Both the position numbers and the translations under genes were made by a program. DNA of 16,992 nt from Scatosoma sp045660265 (GTDB lineage: Bacteria; Bacillota; Clostridia; Christensenellales; Borkfalkiaceae), in assembly GCA_045660265.1 (NCBI GenBank), contig JAZRDM010000004.1:1-16992 (forward strand). The letters run 5' to 3'. The notes under the pieces were generated by a model, which was not told the DNA's origin, made no database searches, and worked only from the letters and a program-made list of their open reading frames with translations. Of this stretch, positions 7,458-14,605 are shown piece after piece (the stretch's first letter is position 1; every line of letters begins with the position of its first letter).

Positions 7458-8255
7458 ATGATGACCACCGCCAAAATCCCCAAACTTAGCGGCAATCAAT
7501 TAAAAATTATAGCCGCTATCTTTATGGTGATCGACCATGTCGGTCTCCTCTTCTTCCCAACAAATATGTTTTTGCGCATTCTGGGCAGAATTTCCTATCC
7601 GCTTTTTGCGTTTATGATTGCAGAAGGAGCCAAGTACACAAAAAACAAACTCAAACATTTTTTAATGATGTTTGGCTTAGCCGTTATTTGTCAAGTCGTC
7701 TATTTCTTTTTTGACAACGGCAGCTTGTACATGTGTATTCTAGTTACCTTCTCCCTTTCCACCCTTTGCTTGTACGCATTAGAATTTTTCAAAAAAAACC
7801 TTTTTGACAACAGCGCCCAATTCCTTAAAAAAGCTTTTGCCTTCACCACCTTTCTTGTCAGCGTTTTCGCCGTCTTTCTCTTTTGCGAGTGTTTCCAAGT
7901 GGATTACGGTTTTTTCGGGTGCATGGTCCCCGTTTTGATTAACGTTTTCGACTTTCATCAAATACCTGCCCCCGAGAAATTAAAAAAATTAGATTGTTTA
8001 CCCATCAAACTATTTTGCCTATCTATCGGACTTTTATTGCTTTCGGCATACTGCGGAAGCTTATATATCCAAATGCACATGCCCGCGTGGAAGTACTTAC
8101 AATGTTATTCTTTCCTTGCTTTAATCCCCCTCACATTTTACAGCGGAAAGAAAGGCAAATGGAATATGAAATATTTTTTCTATCTATTTTACCCGCTGCA
8201 TCTCGCCTTGCTTGAAGGCATTTACATATTACTGAAACTTTTAAAATATTTATAA
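7458..8255 (+). CDS. TraX-family integral membrane protein
   Basis: This 265-residue protein is rich in hydrophobic spans. The N-terminal family signature is clear: KIIAAIFMVIDHVGLLFFP, then LRILGRISYPLFAFMIAEG, and near the end KYFFYLFYPLHLALL. TraX was named for the F-plasmid pilin N-acetyltransferase, and its relatives are membrane acyltransferase-like proteins. Chromosomal Firmicutes copies such as this have no conjugation genes near them, so the target is unknown. Two adjacent ATGs (7458 and 7461) are possible starts, served by AAAGGAAG inside the last codons of the previous gene; 7461 has the more normal spacing. It ends at a terminator shared with the convergent phosphatase gene. Confidence 0.85.
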   Translation: MMTTAKIPKLSGNQLKIIAAIFMVIDHVGLLFFPTNMFLRILGRISYPLFAFMIAEGAKYTKNKLKHFLMMFGLAVICQVVYFFFDNGSLYMCILVTFSLSTLCLYALEFFKKNLFDNSAQFLKKAFAFTTFLVSVFAVFLFCECFQVDYGFFGCMVPVLINVFDFHQIPAPEKLKKLDCLPIKLFCLSIGLLLLSAYCGSLYIQMHMPAWKYLQCYSFLALIPLTFYSGKKGKWNMKYFFYLFYPLHLALLEGIYILLKLLKYL

Positions 8256-8261
8256 AAACAA

Positions 8262-8293
8262 AATGGCGAAGCTTTTTAAGCTTCGTCATTTTT
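8262..8293 (+). terminator. Bidirectional terminator between traX-like gene and phosphatase gene
   Basis: AATGGCGAAGCTT (8262-8274) pairs with AAGCTTCGTCATT (8278-8290) with one wobble. T-runs follow on both strands. It sits between two convergent stop codons. Confidence 0.85.
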
Positions 8294-8294
8294 A

Positions 8295-8753
8295 TTATAT
8301 TATTTCCAGTAATTTTTGACACGCCCTAAAAATATCGTTATACGCTTCGTCAAAATCCCGCGTGTACCAAGGATCTGCAACGTCTTCACCGCTACCTAAT
8401 ACCGACATCAATTTTCTGCATTTTTCAGCGTTCTGTTCGCCTAAAATGCGCTTAGCTCGCCATAAATTACTCTCGTCCATACACAAAAACAAATCGTATT
8501 CTTCGCCGTCTTTTTGTGTCAATTGCACCGCGCGTTTACCTTCGCACAAAATCCCTTTTTGCTTCAACAAAGCCTTTACGGGCGGATATACAGGATTACC
8601 CACGCCGCCCCAAATTTCTTCGGAAGAAACCGCGCAAGAGCGTATCTCTAAATCCGTCCGCCCCGCCTTTTGCGCCAAGTCTTTACACACAAATTCCGCC
8701 ATCGGCGAACGGCATATGTTTCCATGGCAAACGAACATGATTTTTCGTTTCAT
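8295..8753 (-). CDS. Low-molecular-weight protein tyrosine phosphatase
   Basis: This cytosolic enzyme removes phosphate from phosphotyrosine (some relatives act on phosphoarginine). The N-terminal P-loop is VCHGNICRSP, with nucleophile C9 and R15 in the C-x5-R motif. The general acid D127 is in ADPW near the C-terminus, as the family requires. At 152 residues the length is typical. ATG 8753 is chosen because MKRKIMFVCHGN matches other members and AGGCAGGG lies five bases upstream. A GTG two codons earlier (8759) is possible. It is the third gene of a minus-strand unit, 14 bases after the ABC exporter gene. Confidence 0.93.
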   Translation of the reverse strand: MKRKIMFVCHGNICRSPMAEFVCKDLAQKAGRTDLEIRSCAVSSEEIWGGVGNPVYPPVKALLKQKGILCEGKRAVQLTQKDGEEYDLFLCMDESNLWRAKRILGEQNAEKCRKLMSVLGSGEDVADPWYTRDFDEAYNDIFRACQKLLEII

Positions 8754-8767
8754 CTCCACCCTGCCTC

Positions 8768-10495
8768 TTACTCTTTAAATTGATAGCGATACAATTCAGC
8801 GTATAACCCGCCCGTTTGTACCAGCTCTTCGTGCGTACCGCGCTCGGTAATTTCACCGTCTTGTACCACCAAAATTTCATCTGCATTCTTCACCGTTGAA
8901 AGCCTATGCGCCACCACCAAAGTCGTTCTGCCAACCGACAATTCCTTCAGCGCTGCTTGCACTTGCATTTCCGTCATATTATCCAAAGCGGACGTCGCTT
9001 CGTCTAAAATGAGAATAGGCGGATTTTTTAAAAACGCGCGCGCTATCGCAATGCGTTGCTTTTGTCCGCCCGACAACTTCACGCCGCGTTCGCCAACCTC
9101 TGTATCATAGCCGTTAGGTAAGCTTTGCACGTACTCATGTATATTCGCGCGCTTTGCCGCCATCAGCATTTCTTCCTCCGTTTTCTCAGGCGAACCGTAC
9201 ATAATATTATCGCGCACACTGCCCGCAAACAAGAATACGTCCTGCGCCACAATCGCCATTTTCGAGCGCAAATCCTGCGTCGAAACGTCGTTAATATCCA
9301 CTCCGCCGATTAAAATTTTCCCGCCGTCGCGGACGTAAAATCGAGGCAATAAGTGGCAAATGGTTGTTTTTCCGCCGCCAGAACTGCCAACCAGCGCAAT
9401 CGTTCTGCCCTTTTTAACGGTAAACGAAACGCCTTTTAATACTTCCGTTTCTTCCCCTTTGGTGTTTTTATAGCCAAATTCGACGTCCTCAAATACAATA
9501 TCGCCGTCCATTTCCGCCATAATAGGCTGGGTCGGCTCGTATTCCGATTTCGTATCCATCAGCTCGCAAAAACGCTTAAAGCCCGTTAAACCGTCTTGAA
9601 TTTGTTCGAAGAGAATGACAAGGGTGCGCAGAGGCGAAATCATCATATTGATAAATAAAATAAACGCCGTAAAATCTGCCCCGTCAATCACCTTATTAAA
9701 AAAGAGCAACCCCCCAGAAACCAATGCAAGCAAGTATAAAAAGTCGTTAAACGCGGACATGCCCCCTTGAAAACCGCCCATTGCCCGATAGGCCTGCGAG
9801 CGAGCGCCCTTAAAGCGTTCGTTCACGCTTTCAAATTTTTTCGTTTCCGTTGCCGTTGCATTATACGCTTTGGTTACACGAATCCCCGTTAAAGACGACT
9901 CGATTTCCGCGTTCAATTCCGCTACTTTTTTACGGGATTCTTCAAATCCCTTATTCATTTTATCTCTTGCTTTGCTTGCAAAAATCAACATCAAAGGGAT
10001 ATAGCAAAGCACGATTAACGCCAAATAACCGTTGATTGTTGCCAAAATAATCAACGCGCCGATAATGGAAATAAGCGAATTAAACACGTCCTCAGGGCCG
10101 TGGTGTGCAAGTTCTGACACTTCAAAAAGGTCGTTGACAATACGCGACATCACGTTGCCTGTTTTGTTTTCATCAAAATAGCTGAACGGTAACGTTTGAA
10201 TATGCCCAAACAAATCCCGTCGCATATCCCCTTGAATACGTACCCCAAGCACGTGTCCCCAATACCCAACGATATAGGTCAAGATGCCTTTTACCGCATA
10301 AATTCCCACCAACACAATCGCCCAAGTAATAAGCAGTTGCAAGTTTTGATTAGGCACGTAATCGTTAATGATTTGCCTAGCTATCATGGGATAAAACATA
10401 TTGCAAACGGAAATGGTAAACGAGCAAATCAAATCGATAATAAACAATTTCTTATGCGGTTTATAATAGTTAAAAAAACGTTTTATCCATTGCAT
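8768..10495 (-). CDS. ABC exporter, fused membrane and ATPase domains
   Basis: This 575-residue half-transporter should act as a homodimer in the cytoplasmic membrane and export lipids, drugs or peptides; the cargo is unknown. A six-span membrane domain (about 1-310) precedes the nucleotide-binding domain. That domain has Walker A GSSGGGKTT (about 367-375), a Q-loop (VAQDVFLF), signature LSGGQKQR, Walker B with the catalytic glutamate in ILILDEATSALD, and H-loop VVAHRLST. All catalytic residues are intact, so it need not pair with a second subunit. The start is ATG 10495, with AAAGGA upstream that overlaps the stop codon of the 186-residue protein gene; the gap is only 12 bases. It is co-transcribed with that gene and with the phosphatase. 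Confidence 0.95.
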   Translation of the reverse strand: MQWIKRFFNYYKPHKKLFIIDLICSFTISVCNMFYPMIARQIINDYVPNQNLQLLITWAIVLVGIYAVKGILTYIVGYWGHVLGVRIQGDMRRDLFGHIQTLPFSYFDENKTGNVMSRIVNDLFEVSELAHHGPEDVFNSLISIIGALIILATINGYLALIVLCYIPLMLIFASKARDKMNKGFEESRKKVAELNAEIESSLTGIRVTKAYNATATETKKFESVNERFKGARSQAYRAMGGFQGGMSAFNDFLYLLALVSGGLLFFNKVIDGADFTAFILFINMMISPLRTLVILFEQIQDGLTGFKRFCELMDTKSEYEPTQPIMAEMDGDIVFEDVEFGYKNTKGEETEVLKGVSFTVKKGRTIALVGSSGGGKTTICHLLPRFYVRDGGKILIGGVDINDVSTQDLRSKMAIVAQDVFLFAGSVRDNIMYGSPEKTEEEMLMAAKRANIHEYVQSLPNGYDTEVGERGVKLSGGQKQRIAIARAFLKNPPILILDEATSALDNMTEMQVQAALKELSVGRTTLVVAHRLSTVKNADEILVVQDGEITERGTHEELVQTGGLYAELYRYQFKE

Positions 10496-10507
10496 AGTTT
10501 TTATCCT

Positions 10508-11068
10508 TTATAAAACAAATTTGTAGTCAACAGTGACGTAAAAGCAATCCTCTTCGCCCAAACACTTCGTTGTATGTATCCCAACCCGTAAGCCCGGCTC
10601 TTTTTTTATTTTTTCTTTAAGAAGCTTTTTCACTTTATCAAGAAACAAGCCACCTATGTAATGCACTGTTATGGCGTTACCAAACGCTGAAAAAATAAGT
10701 CCCTTATAATGAACACCACCGCGCGTACGATATTTCGTAGGATTTTTATCAAGATAGTTTTGCAAAACTTCAGGAAAAGCGTGTCTAAACTCTCCACAAC
10801 GCACTTCTCCGAATTTTACGTTGGGTCCAATCGCCAACTCATTCGCTACGATGGTATGACCTCCGAAAAGCGATTTGCTGACATGCCCATTGTTTATTCT
10901 TATGCGTACGTTTTTTTGCACCAAACCCAAAACCCAGTCGGCAAAGTCTTTCGCAAACGTTTCCTCGATAAACTTGTCAAATTCTCTTTCAAACGCTGGG
11001 ATTTTTTGATTTGCTATTTCTTGAGCCGATTGTATGTTTTTGTCTTTAAATTCGTCTCTCAATGACAT
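10508..11068 (-). CDS. Conserved-looking protein of unknown function, 186 residues
   Basis: I do not recognise a family. The protein is soluble, with no signal peptide or membrane span. A charged helical N-terminus (MSLRDEFKDKNIQSAQEIAN...) is followed by a mixed alpha/beta region with a Gly- and aromatic-rich patch, KYRTRGGVHYKGLIFSAFG (about 112-130). A short C-terminal part carries two cysteines and ends in a beta-like FYVTVDYKFVL. The start ATG 11068 has AAGGAG seven bases upstream, so the gene is translated. It is the first gene of the unit with the ABC exporter and phosphatase. No clear promoter is seen upstream; the 121-base gap to mgtC contains leader module L1 and a palindrome. Confidence 0.8.
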   Translation of the reverse strand: MSLRDEFKDKNIQSAQEIANQKIPAFEREFDKFIEETFAKDFADWVLGLVQKNVRIRINNGHVSKSLFGGHTIVANELAIGPNVKFGEVRCGEFRHAFPEVLQNYLDKNPTKYRTRGGVHYKGLIFSAFGNAITVHYIGGLFLDKVKKLLKEKIKKEPGLRVGIHTTKCLGEEDCFYVTVDYKFVL

Positions 11069-11083
11069 AATTTTCTCCTTCGT

Positions 11084-11106
11084 AAACCAAAACTAAGTTT
11101 GGGTTT
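11084..11106. repeat. Palindrome upstream of the 186-residue protein gene
   Basis: AAACC-A-AAACT-A-AGTTT-G-GGTTT is symmetrical about position 11095 except for one pair of bases. It lies 16 bases before the start codon (minus strand), beside the ribosome binding site, so it could be an operator or a messenger hairpin. Confidence 0.5.
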
Positions 11107-11117
11107 AGATGTTTCTA

Positions 11118-11178
11118 CCAAGTTAAACTTAGAGATAGTTTTATCCATCCTTCTTAGCGGGGATAAGTTACTGTTTGT
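11118..11178 (+). repeat. Solitary leader module L1 of the intergenic repeat
   Basis: This copy is about 85-90 percent identical by eye to 16640-16701. It has CCAAGTTAAACTT, then AGAGATAGTTTTATC, then CCTTCTTAGCGGGGATAAG and TTACTGTTTGT. Unlike the other leader copies it is not followed by a hairpin unit. It lies between the mgtC stop and the 186-residue protein gene. Confidence 0.75.
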
Positions 11179-11189
11179 AAAAAACAAGC

Positions 11190-11861
11190 TTAATCTTTAT
11201 CGTAACGCTCAATCGAAGCAATAAAAGGATTCTCAATCATAATCTCTTTTAAACGCGCGGAAGAAAATTCGCGGTCCGTATTTAAGGTCGCGCTATACAC
11301 AACACGCCCATCCGTTCTGGAAATTACTAGATGATGGAATCTATCCGTGCCGAAAATCTCTTTAATTTTTTCGTTTTCGTCTGCCGATTGATAAAACTCA
11401 ATTTTGATGGAATATATTTTTTTGTGCATAAACAAGCGGATATTCAAATGGAAAATACATTGCGCGATAATTAAGATAGCGGTTGCACCGATTGCAATCA
11501 CGTACATACCTGCCCCGCACGCCATACCAACGCCCGCAGTTGCCCAAACACCCGCCGCCGTTGTTAATCCGCGCACTTCGTGCTGTTTATAAACAATCAT
11601 CCCCGCGCCTAAAAAGCCGACGCCGGAAACAATCTGCGCCGCAACACGTGCCGCGTCCGCACCGCTGCCGTCAAAGGCATACAACGATACGACCATCATT
11701 AACGCCGCACCAAAACAAACGATAGTGTGCGTGCGAATCCCCGCCTCTTTCGAGCGGATTTTTCTTTCTAACCCGATAAGAAACCCGAGCGCTACCGATA
11801 ATAACAAATCGAGCAGTACCCAGCTGTTTTTTAATTGTTCAAGAATTTCAAACCATTTCAT
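11190..11861 (-). CDS. mgtC: MgtC/SapB family membrane protein
   Basis: In pathogens MgtC supports survival at low magnesium and inside macrophages and inhibits the F-type ATP synthase; in other bacteria the role is unsettled. The 223-residue product has the conserved N-terminal membrane domain (about 15-140). Its signature stretches are LGFLIGLERKIRSKEAGIRT, FGAALMM, QIVSGVGFLGAGMI and GLTTAAGVWATAGVGMACG. A soluble ACT-like C-terminal domain follows (about 145-223). The start is ATG 11861, with AGGA nine bases upstream. No convincing promoter or magnesium-sensing leader is visible. Transcripts could arrive from queA through the 283-base repeat-filled gap. Confidence 0.9.
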   Translation of the reverse strand: MKWFEILEQLKNSWVLLDLLLSVALGFLIGLERKIRSKEAGIRTHTIVCFGAALMMVVSLYAFDGSGADAARVAAQIVSGVGFLGAGMIVYKQHEVRGLTTAAGVWATAGVGMACGAGMYVIAIGATAILIIAQCIFHLNIRLFMHKKIYSIKIEFYQSADENEKIKEIFGTDRFHHLVISRTDGRVVYSATLNTDREFSSARLKEIMIENPFIASIERYDKD

Positions 11862-11920
11862 AATTTTTTTATCCTATAAATGATTTATTTTTTGTTGTAA
11901 TCATCCCAACGCTTTTTCAG

Positions 11921-11993
11921 TTGTTTTTAGAAGCAAGTCAAGGCGCGGTGAGGGCGCGTACCGTAAGTACGTAACCCCATTGCTTAATTTTAG
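11921..11993 (+). repeat. Family-2 hairpin repeat, truncated unit R2a
   Basis: It shares the core GGCGCGGTGAGGGCGCGTAC and the tip CGTAC (11957-11961) / GTACG (11967-11971) with unit R2b at 12055-12160. It breaks off after GTAACC and runs into the boundary sequence TTGCTTAATTTTAGA. The right half of the stem is missing. Confidence 0.75.
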
Positions 11994-12069
11994 AACTGAG
12001 AAAGACAAGGCAAACGAGCATTTGTTGACAAAACTAACCGCCCGTCTATTCGAATTGCTTAATTTTAGA
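11980..12069 (+). repeat. 15-bp direct repeat TTGCTTAATTTTAGA enclosing a small hairpin unit
   Basis: TTGCTTAATTTTAGA occurs at 11980-11994 and again at 12055-12069. Its first 13 bases occur inverted at 12148-12160, inside the end of queA. Between the direct copies lies a short palindromic piece with tip TTTGT-TG-ACAAA (about 12021-12033), flanked by AGAC and GTCT. Confidence 0.7.
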
Positions 12070-12160
12070 CGCAAGCAGGTCGAGGCGCGGTGAGGGCGCG
12101 TACCCGTAAGTACGTAACCGAACCGCAACGAAGAGATGCGCCGCTTATAAAATTAAGCAA
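12055..12160 (+). repeat. Family-2 hairpin repeat unit R2b overlapping the 3' end of queA
   Basis: The outer arms are a perfect 13-bp inverted repeat, TTGCTTAATTTTA (12055-12067) with TAAAATTAAGCAA (12148-12160). The inner part has CGTAC (12099-12103) / GTACG (12110-12114) at the tip. The flanks, CAAGCAGGTCGAGGCG and CCGCAACGAAG...GCGCCG, match the middle of family-1 units. The right arm contains the queA stop codon. Confidence 0.85.
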
Positions 12161-13179
12161 GCGTCGCCAAAACTGAAGAAGCGGTACTTACTCCCCACCG
12201 CATACTTGTAAACGGATAAAATTTCTTCTCTGCCCGTCAAGCACGAAACAAGCATAATTAAAGTACTTTCGGGGAGATGAAAGTTGGTAATTAACCCGTC
12301 AACACACTTCATTTGATAAGGCGGATATAAGAAAATTTCGGTGTTTCCGCTCTCTGCGCGTACCGTACCATCGTCATTCGCCACACTTTCAAGCGTACGG
12401 ACGGAAGTCGTCCCAACGGCGATTACGCGCCGTCCTTCACGCTTTGCCGCATTGATAACGTCTGCAGATTCCTGACTGACTTGATAAAATTCCGAATGCA
12501 TTTTATGGTCGGTAATAATCTCTTCGCTGACAGGGCGGAAAGTACCAAGCCCCACGTGTAAAAGCACTTCGGCAATTTGCACACCTTTTTCTTTCAGTTT
12601 TTGTATCAGCTCGGTGGTGAAATGCAAACCCGCTGTTGGAGCCGCCGCCGAACCGTCTATTTTGCTATACACGGTATTGTAACGCGTTTGATCGGCAAGC
12701 TTTTCTTTGATATACGGCGGCAAAGGCATTGTACCAACTTTGGATAAAATGTCTTCAAATACACCGTCGTATTCAAACTCGATAATCCGCTCACCGCTGT
12801 CCGTTATGTCTTTCACGGTGAAAGATAGCTCGTCATTCACCTTCATTTTCGCGCCGATTTTTCCTTTTTTGCCAGGGCGCATCAACACTTCCCACGTCGT
12901 TAAATTGTATCGCTTTAACAGCAAAATTTCTACCACGCCGCCGTGCGCCGTCAAGGCAAAAACGCGCGCAGGAATAACCTTTGTGTTGTTGACAACTAAC
13001 ACGTCGCCCGCTTGCAAATAATCGATTACGTCTTTAAAAATTTTATCTGTGATTTGTTTGGTTTTACTGTCGTATACCAACAAACGCGAAGAATCTCTCG
13101 GCATTGCAGGCGTTTGCGCAATCAATTCTTCGGGTAAATCATAATAAAAATCACTTTTTTTGTACTGTACTTTTTCCAT
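12145..13179 (-). CDS. queA: tRNA preQ1(34) S-adenosylmethionine ribosyltransferase-isomerase QueA
   Basis: QueA transfers and rearranges the ribosyl part of S-adenosylmethionine onto preQ1 in tRNA anticodons and yields epoxyqueuosine. The 344-residue product is full length and typical: FYYDLPEELIAQTP, VVNNTKVIPAR, GTMPLPPYIKEKL, GSAAAPTAGLHFT, LHVGLGTFRPV, HSEFY, VGTTSVRTLE, LITNFHLPESTLIMLVS and YRFFSFGDACLIL. The last four codons and the stop lie inside the arm of the R2b hairpin repeat, yet the protein end matches other QueA proteins. The Shine-Dalgarno sequence is weak. It follows ruvB after 32 bases, so it is probably the last gene of the ruvC-ruvA-ruvB-queA unit. QueH at 2434-3021 supplies the next step. 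Confidence 0.97.
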   Translation of the reverse strand: MEKVQYKKSDFYYDLPEELIAQTPAMPRDSSRLLVYDSKTKQITDKIFKDVIDYLQAGDVLVVNNTKVIPARVFALTAHGGVVEILLLKRYNLTTWEVLMRPGKKGKIGAKMKVNDELSFTVKDITDSGERIIEFEYDGVFEDILSKVGTMPLPPYIKEKLADQTRYNTVYSKIDGSAAAPTAGLHFTTELIQKLKEKGVQIAEVLLHVGLGTFRPVSEEIITDHKMHSEFYQVSQESADVINAAKREGRRVIAVGTTSVRTLESVANDDGTVRAESGNTEIFLYPPYQMKCVDGLITNFHLPESTLIMLVSCLTGREEILSVYKYAVGSKYRFFSFGDACLIL

Positions 13180-13211
13180 ATTATTTCGTCAGTTCTTCGT
13201 CTATTCCTAAA

Positions 13212-14264
13212 TTATTCGTTGTCTTCAAAAAAGGAAATTTGTTTTCTTGCTTTTAAGCTGGGTTGAATACCTAAATGCTCGTACCCGCCCTTTAAGCAAA
13301 TTCGTCCACGCGGAGTGCGCGCAATAAAGCCAAGCTGTAATAAATACGGCTCGTAAACGTCTTCTATGGTGTTAGCGTCTTCGTTGATGGTTGCCGCTAA
13401 CGTCTCCAAACCCGCAGGGCCGCCGCTGAATTTTTCAATTAAGGCGCGCAGATAGTTTCTATCCGTTTCGTCTAAGCCCAAATCGTCAATTTCCAGCCTT
13501 GCAAGCGCAAATTTTGCATCTTCTAAGGTTACAACGGCGTTGCCTTTGACAAGCGAGAAGTCGCGGACGCGTTTTAATAAACGGTTGGCAATTCTCGGCG
13601 TGCCGCGGCTGCGCTTTGCTATTTCCGCCGCCGCTTGTTCGTCTATGCCAATCTCCAAGGCTTGCGCCGAACGGGTAACAATTCGCTTTAATTCATCTGG
13701 AGTATAAATTTCCAAACGGTTGATGATACCAAAACGATCACGCAAGGGGTTTGCAAGCATACCTGCCTTGGTCGTCGCGCCGATTAACGTGAATTTTTTC
13801 AGCGAAAAACGAATATTCCTTGCCGACGGGCCTTTGCCAACGATAATGTCAAGCGCGTAGTCTTCCATGGCGGAATATAAAATTTCTTCCACTGAACGAT
13901 TTAAGCGGTGGATTTCGTCAATAAATAACACGTCCCCTTCGTTTAAATTGGTTAAAATCGCCGCAAGGTCGCCCGAACGCTCGATTGCGGGACCGCTAGT
14001 CAGCTTAATTGCCGTGCCCATTTCGTTGGCGATAATGTGCGCAAGCGTGGTTTTACCAAGACCCGGGGGCCCGTATAAAAGCACGTGGTCGAGCGCGTCG
14101 CCGCGCTGTTTCGCCGCCGTGATGTAGACGGAAAGATTTTCCTTTACCTTTTCTTGACCGACGTAATCGGACATGGTTTTAGGACGAAGGACGTTTTCTT
14201 CCATGTCGTATTCTGTTTTGGAAGGGACCATTAGCCCTTCTTCGTATTCTTCGTTTTCAAACAT
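13212..14264 (-). CDS. ruvB: Holliday junction branch-migration motor RuvB
   Basis: RuvB is the AAA+ helicase of the RuvAB complex. Two hexameric rings pump DNA through RuvA-bound Holliday junctions. The 350-residue product has Walker A GPPGLGKTT (65-73), Walker B VLFIDEIHRLN (about 111-121), sensor/arginine-finger region GATTKAGMLANPLRDRFG, and the C-terminal winged-helix DNA-binding part ending near GRICLKGGYEHLGI. The start is ATG 14264 behind a weak AGGT. RuvA and RuvB genes are usually adjacent; here 480 bases of three hairpin repeat units lie between them. RuvB may therefore depend on read-through of those hairpins or on a promoter within them. Confidence 0.97.
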   Translation of the reverse strand: MFENEEYEEGLMVPSKTEYDMEENVLRPKTMSDYVGQEKVKENLSVYITAAKQRGDALDHVLLYGPPGLGKTTLAHIIANEMGTAIKLTSGPAIERSGDLAAILTNLNEGDVLFIDEIHRLNRSVEEILYSAMEDYALDIIVGKGPSARNIRFSLKKFTLIGATTKAGMLANPLRDRFGIINRLEIYTPDELKRIVTRSAQALEIGIDEQAAAEIAKRSRGTPRIANRLLKRVRDFSLVKGNAVVTLEDAKFALARLEIDDLGLDETDRNYLRALIEKFSGGPAGLETLAATINEDANTIEDVYEPYLLQLGFIARTPRGRICLKGGYEHLGIQPSLKARKQISFFEDNE

Positions 14265-14286
14265 AATTTACCTATTGTAGATTTTT

Positions 14287-14303
14287 AATTTTGCTTCTTC
14301 GAA
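14287..14303. repeat. Short hairpin TTGCTTC-TTC-GAAGCAA
   Basis: A perfect palindromic stem lies just upstream of ruvB. It corresponds to the TTCTTCGAAGCAACC part of the leader module, so it is probably a leader remnant before unit A3. A comparable stem, TTCTTTGC-TAT-GCAAAGAA, stands at 16196-16214. Confidence 0.6.
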
Positions 14304-14307
14304 GCAA

Positions 14308-14457
14308 CCAAACCAAAACGGTTTAGATAGAAGTTCAAGCAGAAAAGCGAGCATTTTTGCAGGGAGTTTACTTGCCGTAAATGACCGAGGGTTGCCGCAC
14401 CACAACAAAGTATTGCGTAGTATATCCACATTTCACCCATCAAGGCAATCCACCAAC
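14308..14457 (+). repeat. Hairpin repeat unit A3, alpha/beta mosaic
   Basis: The left half matches alpha units (CAAGCAGAAAAGCGAGCATT, then TTTGCAGGGAGTTTAC). The right half matches beta/gamma units (CGTAAATGACCGAGGG, then CACCACAACAAAGTATTGCG). The switch falls at the tip, GTTTAC (14366-14371) / GTAAAT (14377-14382). The outer ends are the most diverged of the set. Confidence 0.8.
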
Positions 14458-14605
14458 CGTTAAAATGTGGAGATACAAGTTAAAGCAGGAAAGCGAGCAT
14501 TTTTGCAGGGAGTTTACTTTGTGTAAACGAGCAAAAAAAGCGCAAGCTTGACGAACTTTAACGCAGTATATGCACATTTAGCTTATTCGCAAGCGACCAA
14601 CCCAC
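14458..14605 (+). repeat. Hairpin repeat unit A4 (148 bp, alpha type)
   Basis: It is almost identical to A7 and A8. Paired segments are AAATGTG (14463-14469) with CACATTT (14573-14579), GTTAAAG (14479-14485) with CTTTAAC (14556-14562), and tip GTTTAC (14512-14517) with GTAAAC (14523-14528). Its tail TATTCGCAAGCGACCAACCC leads straight into A5. Confidence 0.88.

Noticed and set aside
7458..8255. TraX-like gene as sign of a conjugative element
   Set aside because: TraX homologues are common on Firmicutes chromosomes; no relaxase, mating-pair or integrase genes are near.
8362..8778. 138-codon plus-strand frame
   Set aside because: It lies antisense to the phosphatase gene, whose P-loop and DPW motifs are intact; no ribosome binding site or family resemblance.
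10709..11065. 118-codon plus-strand frame
   Set aside because: It is antisense to the 186-residue protein gene, which has a good AAGGAG and fits the operon.
12025..12053. TTGACA on the plus strand within the family-2 repeat
   Set aside because: No acceptable -10 box follows at 16-18 bases and there is no plus-strand gene downstream.
11862..12144. Magnesium riboswitch or attenuator for mgtC
   Set aside because: The upstream region is filled by the hairpin repeats and shows no recognisable magnesium-sensor architecture or leader peptide.
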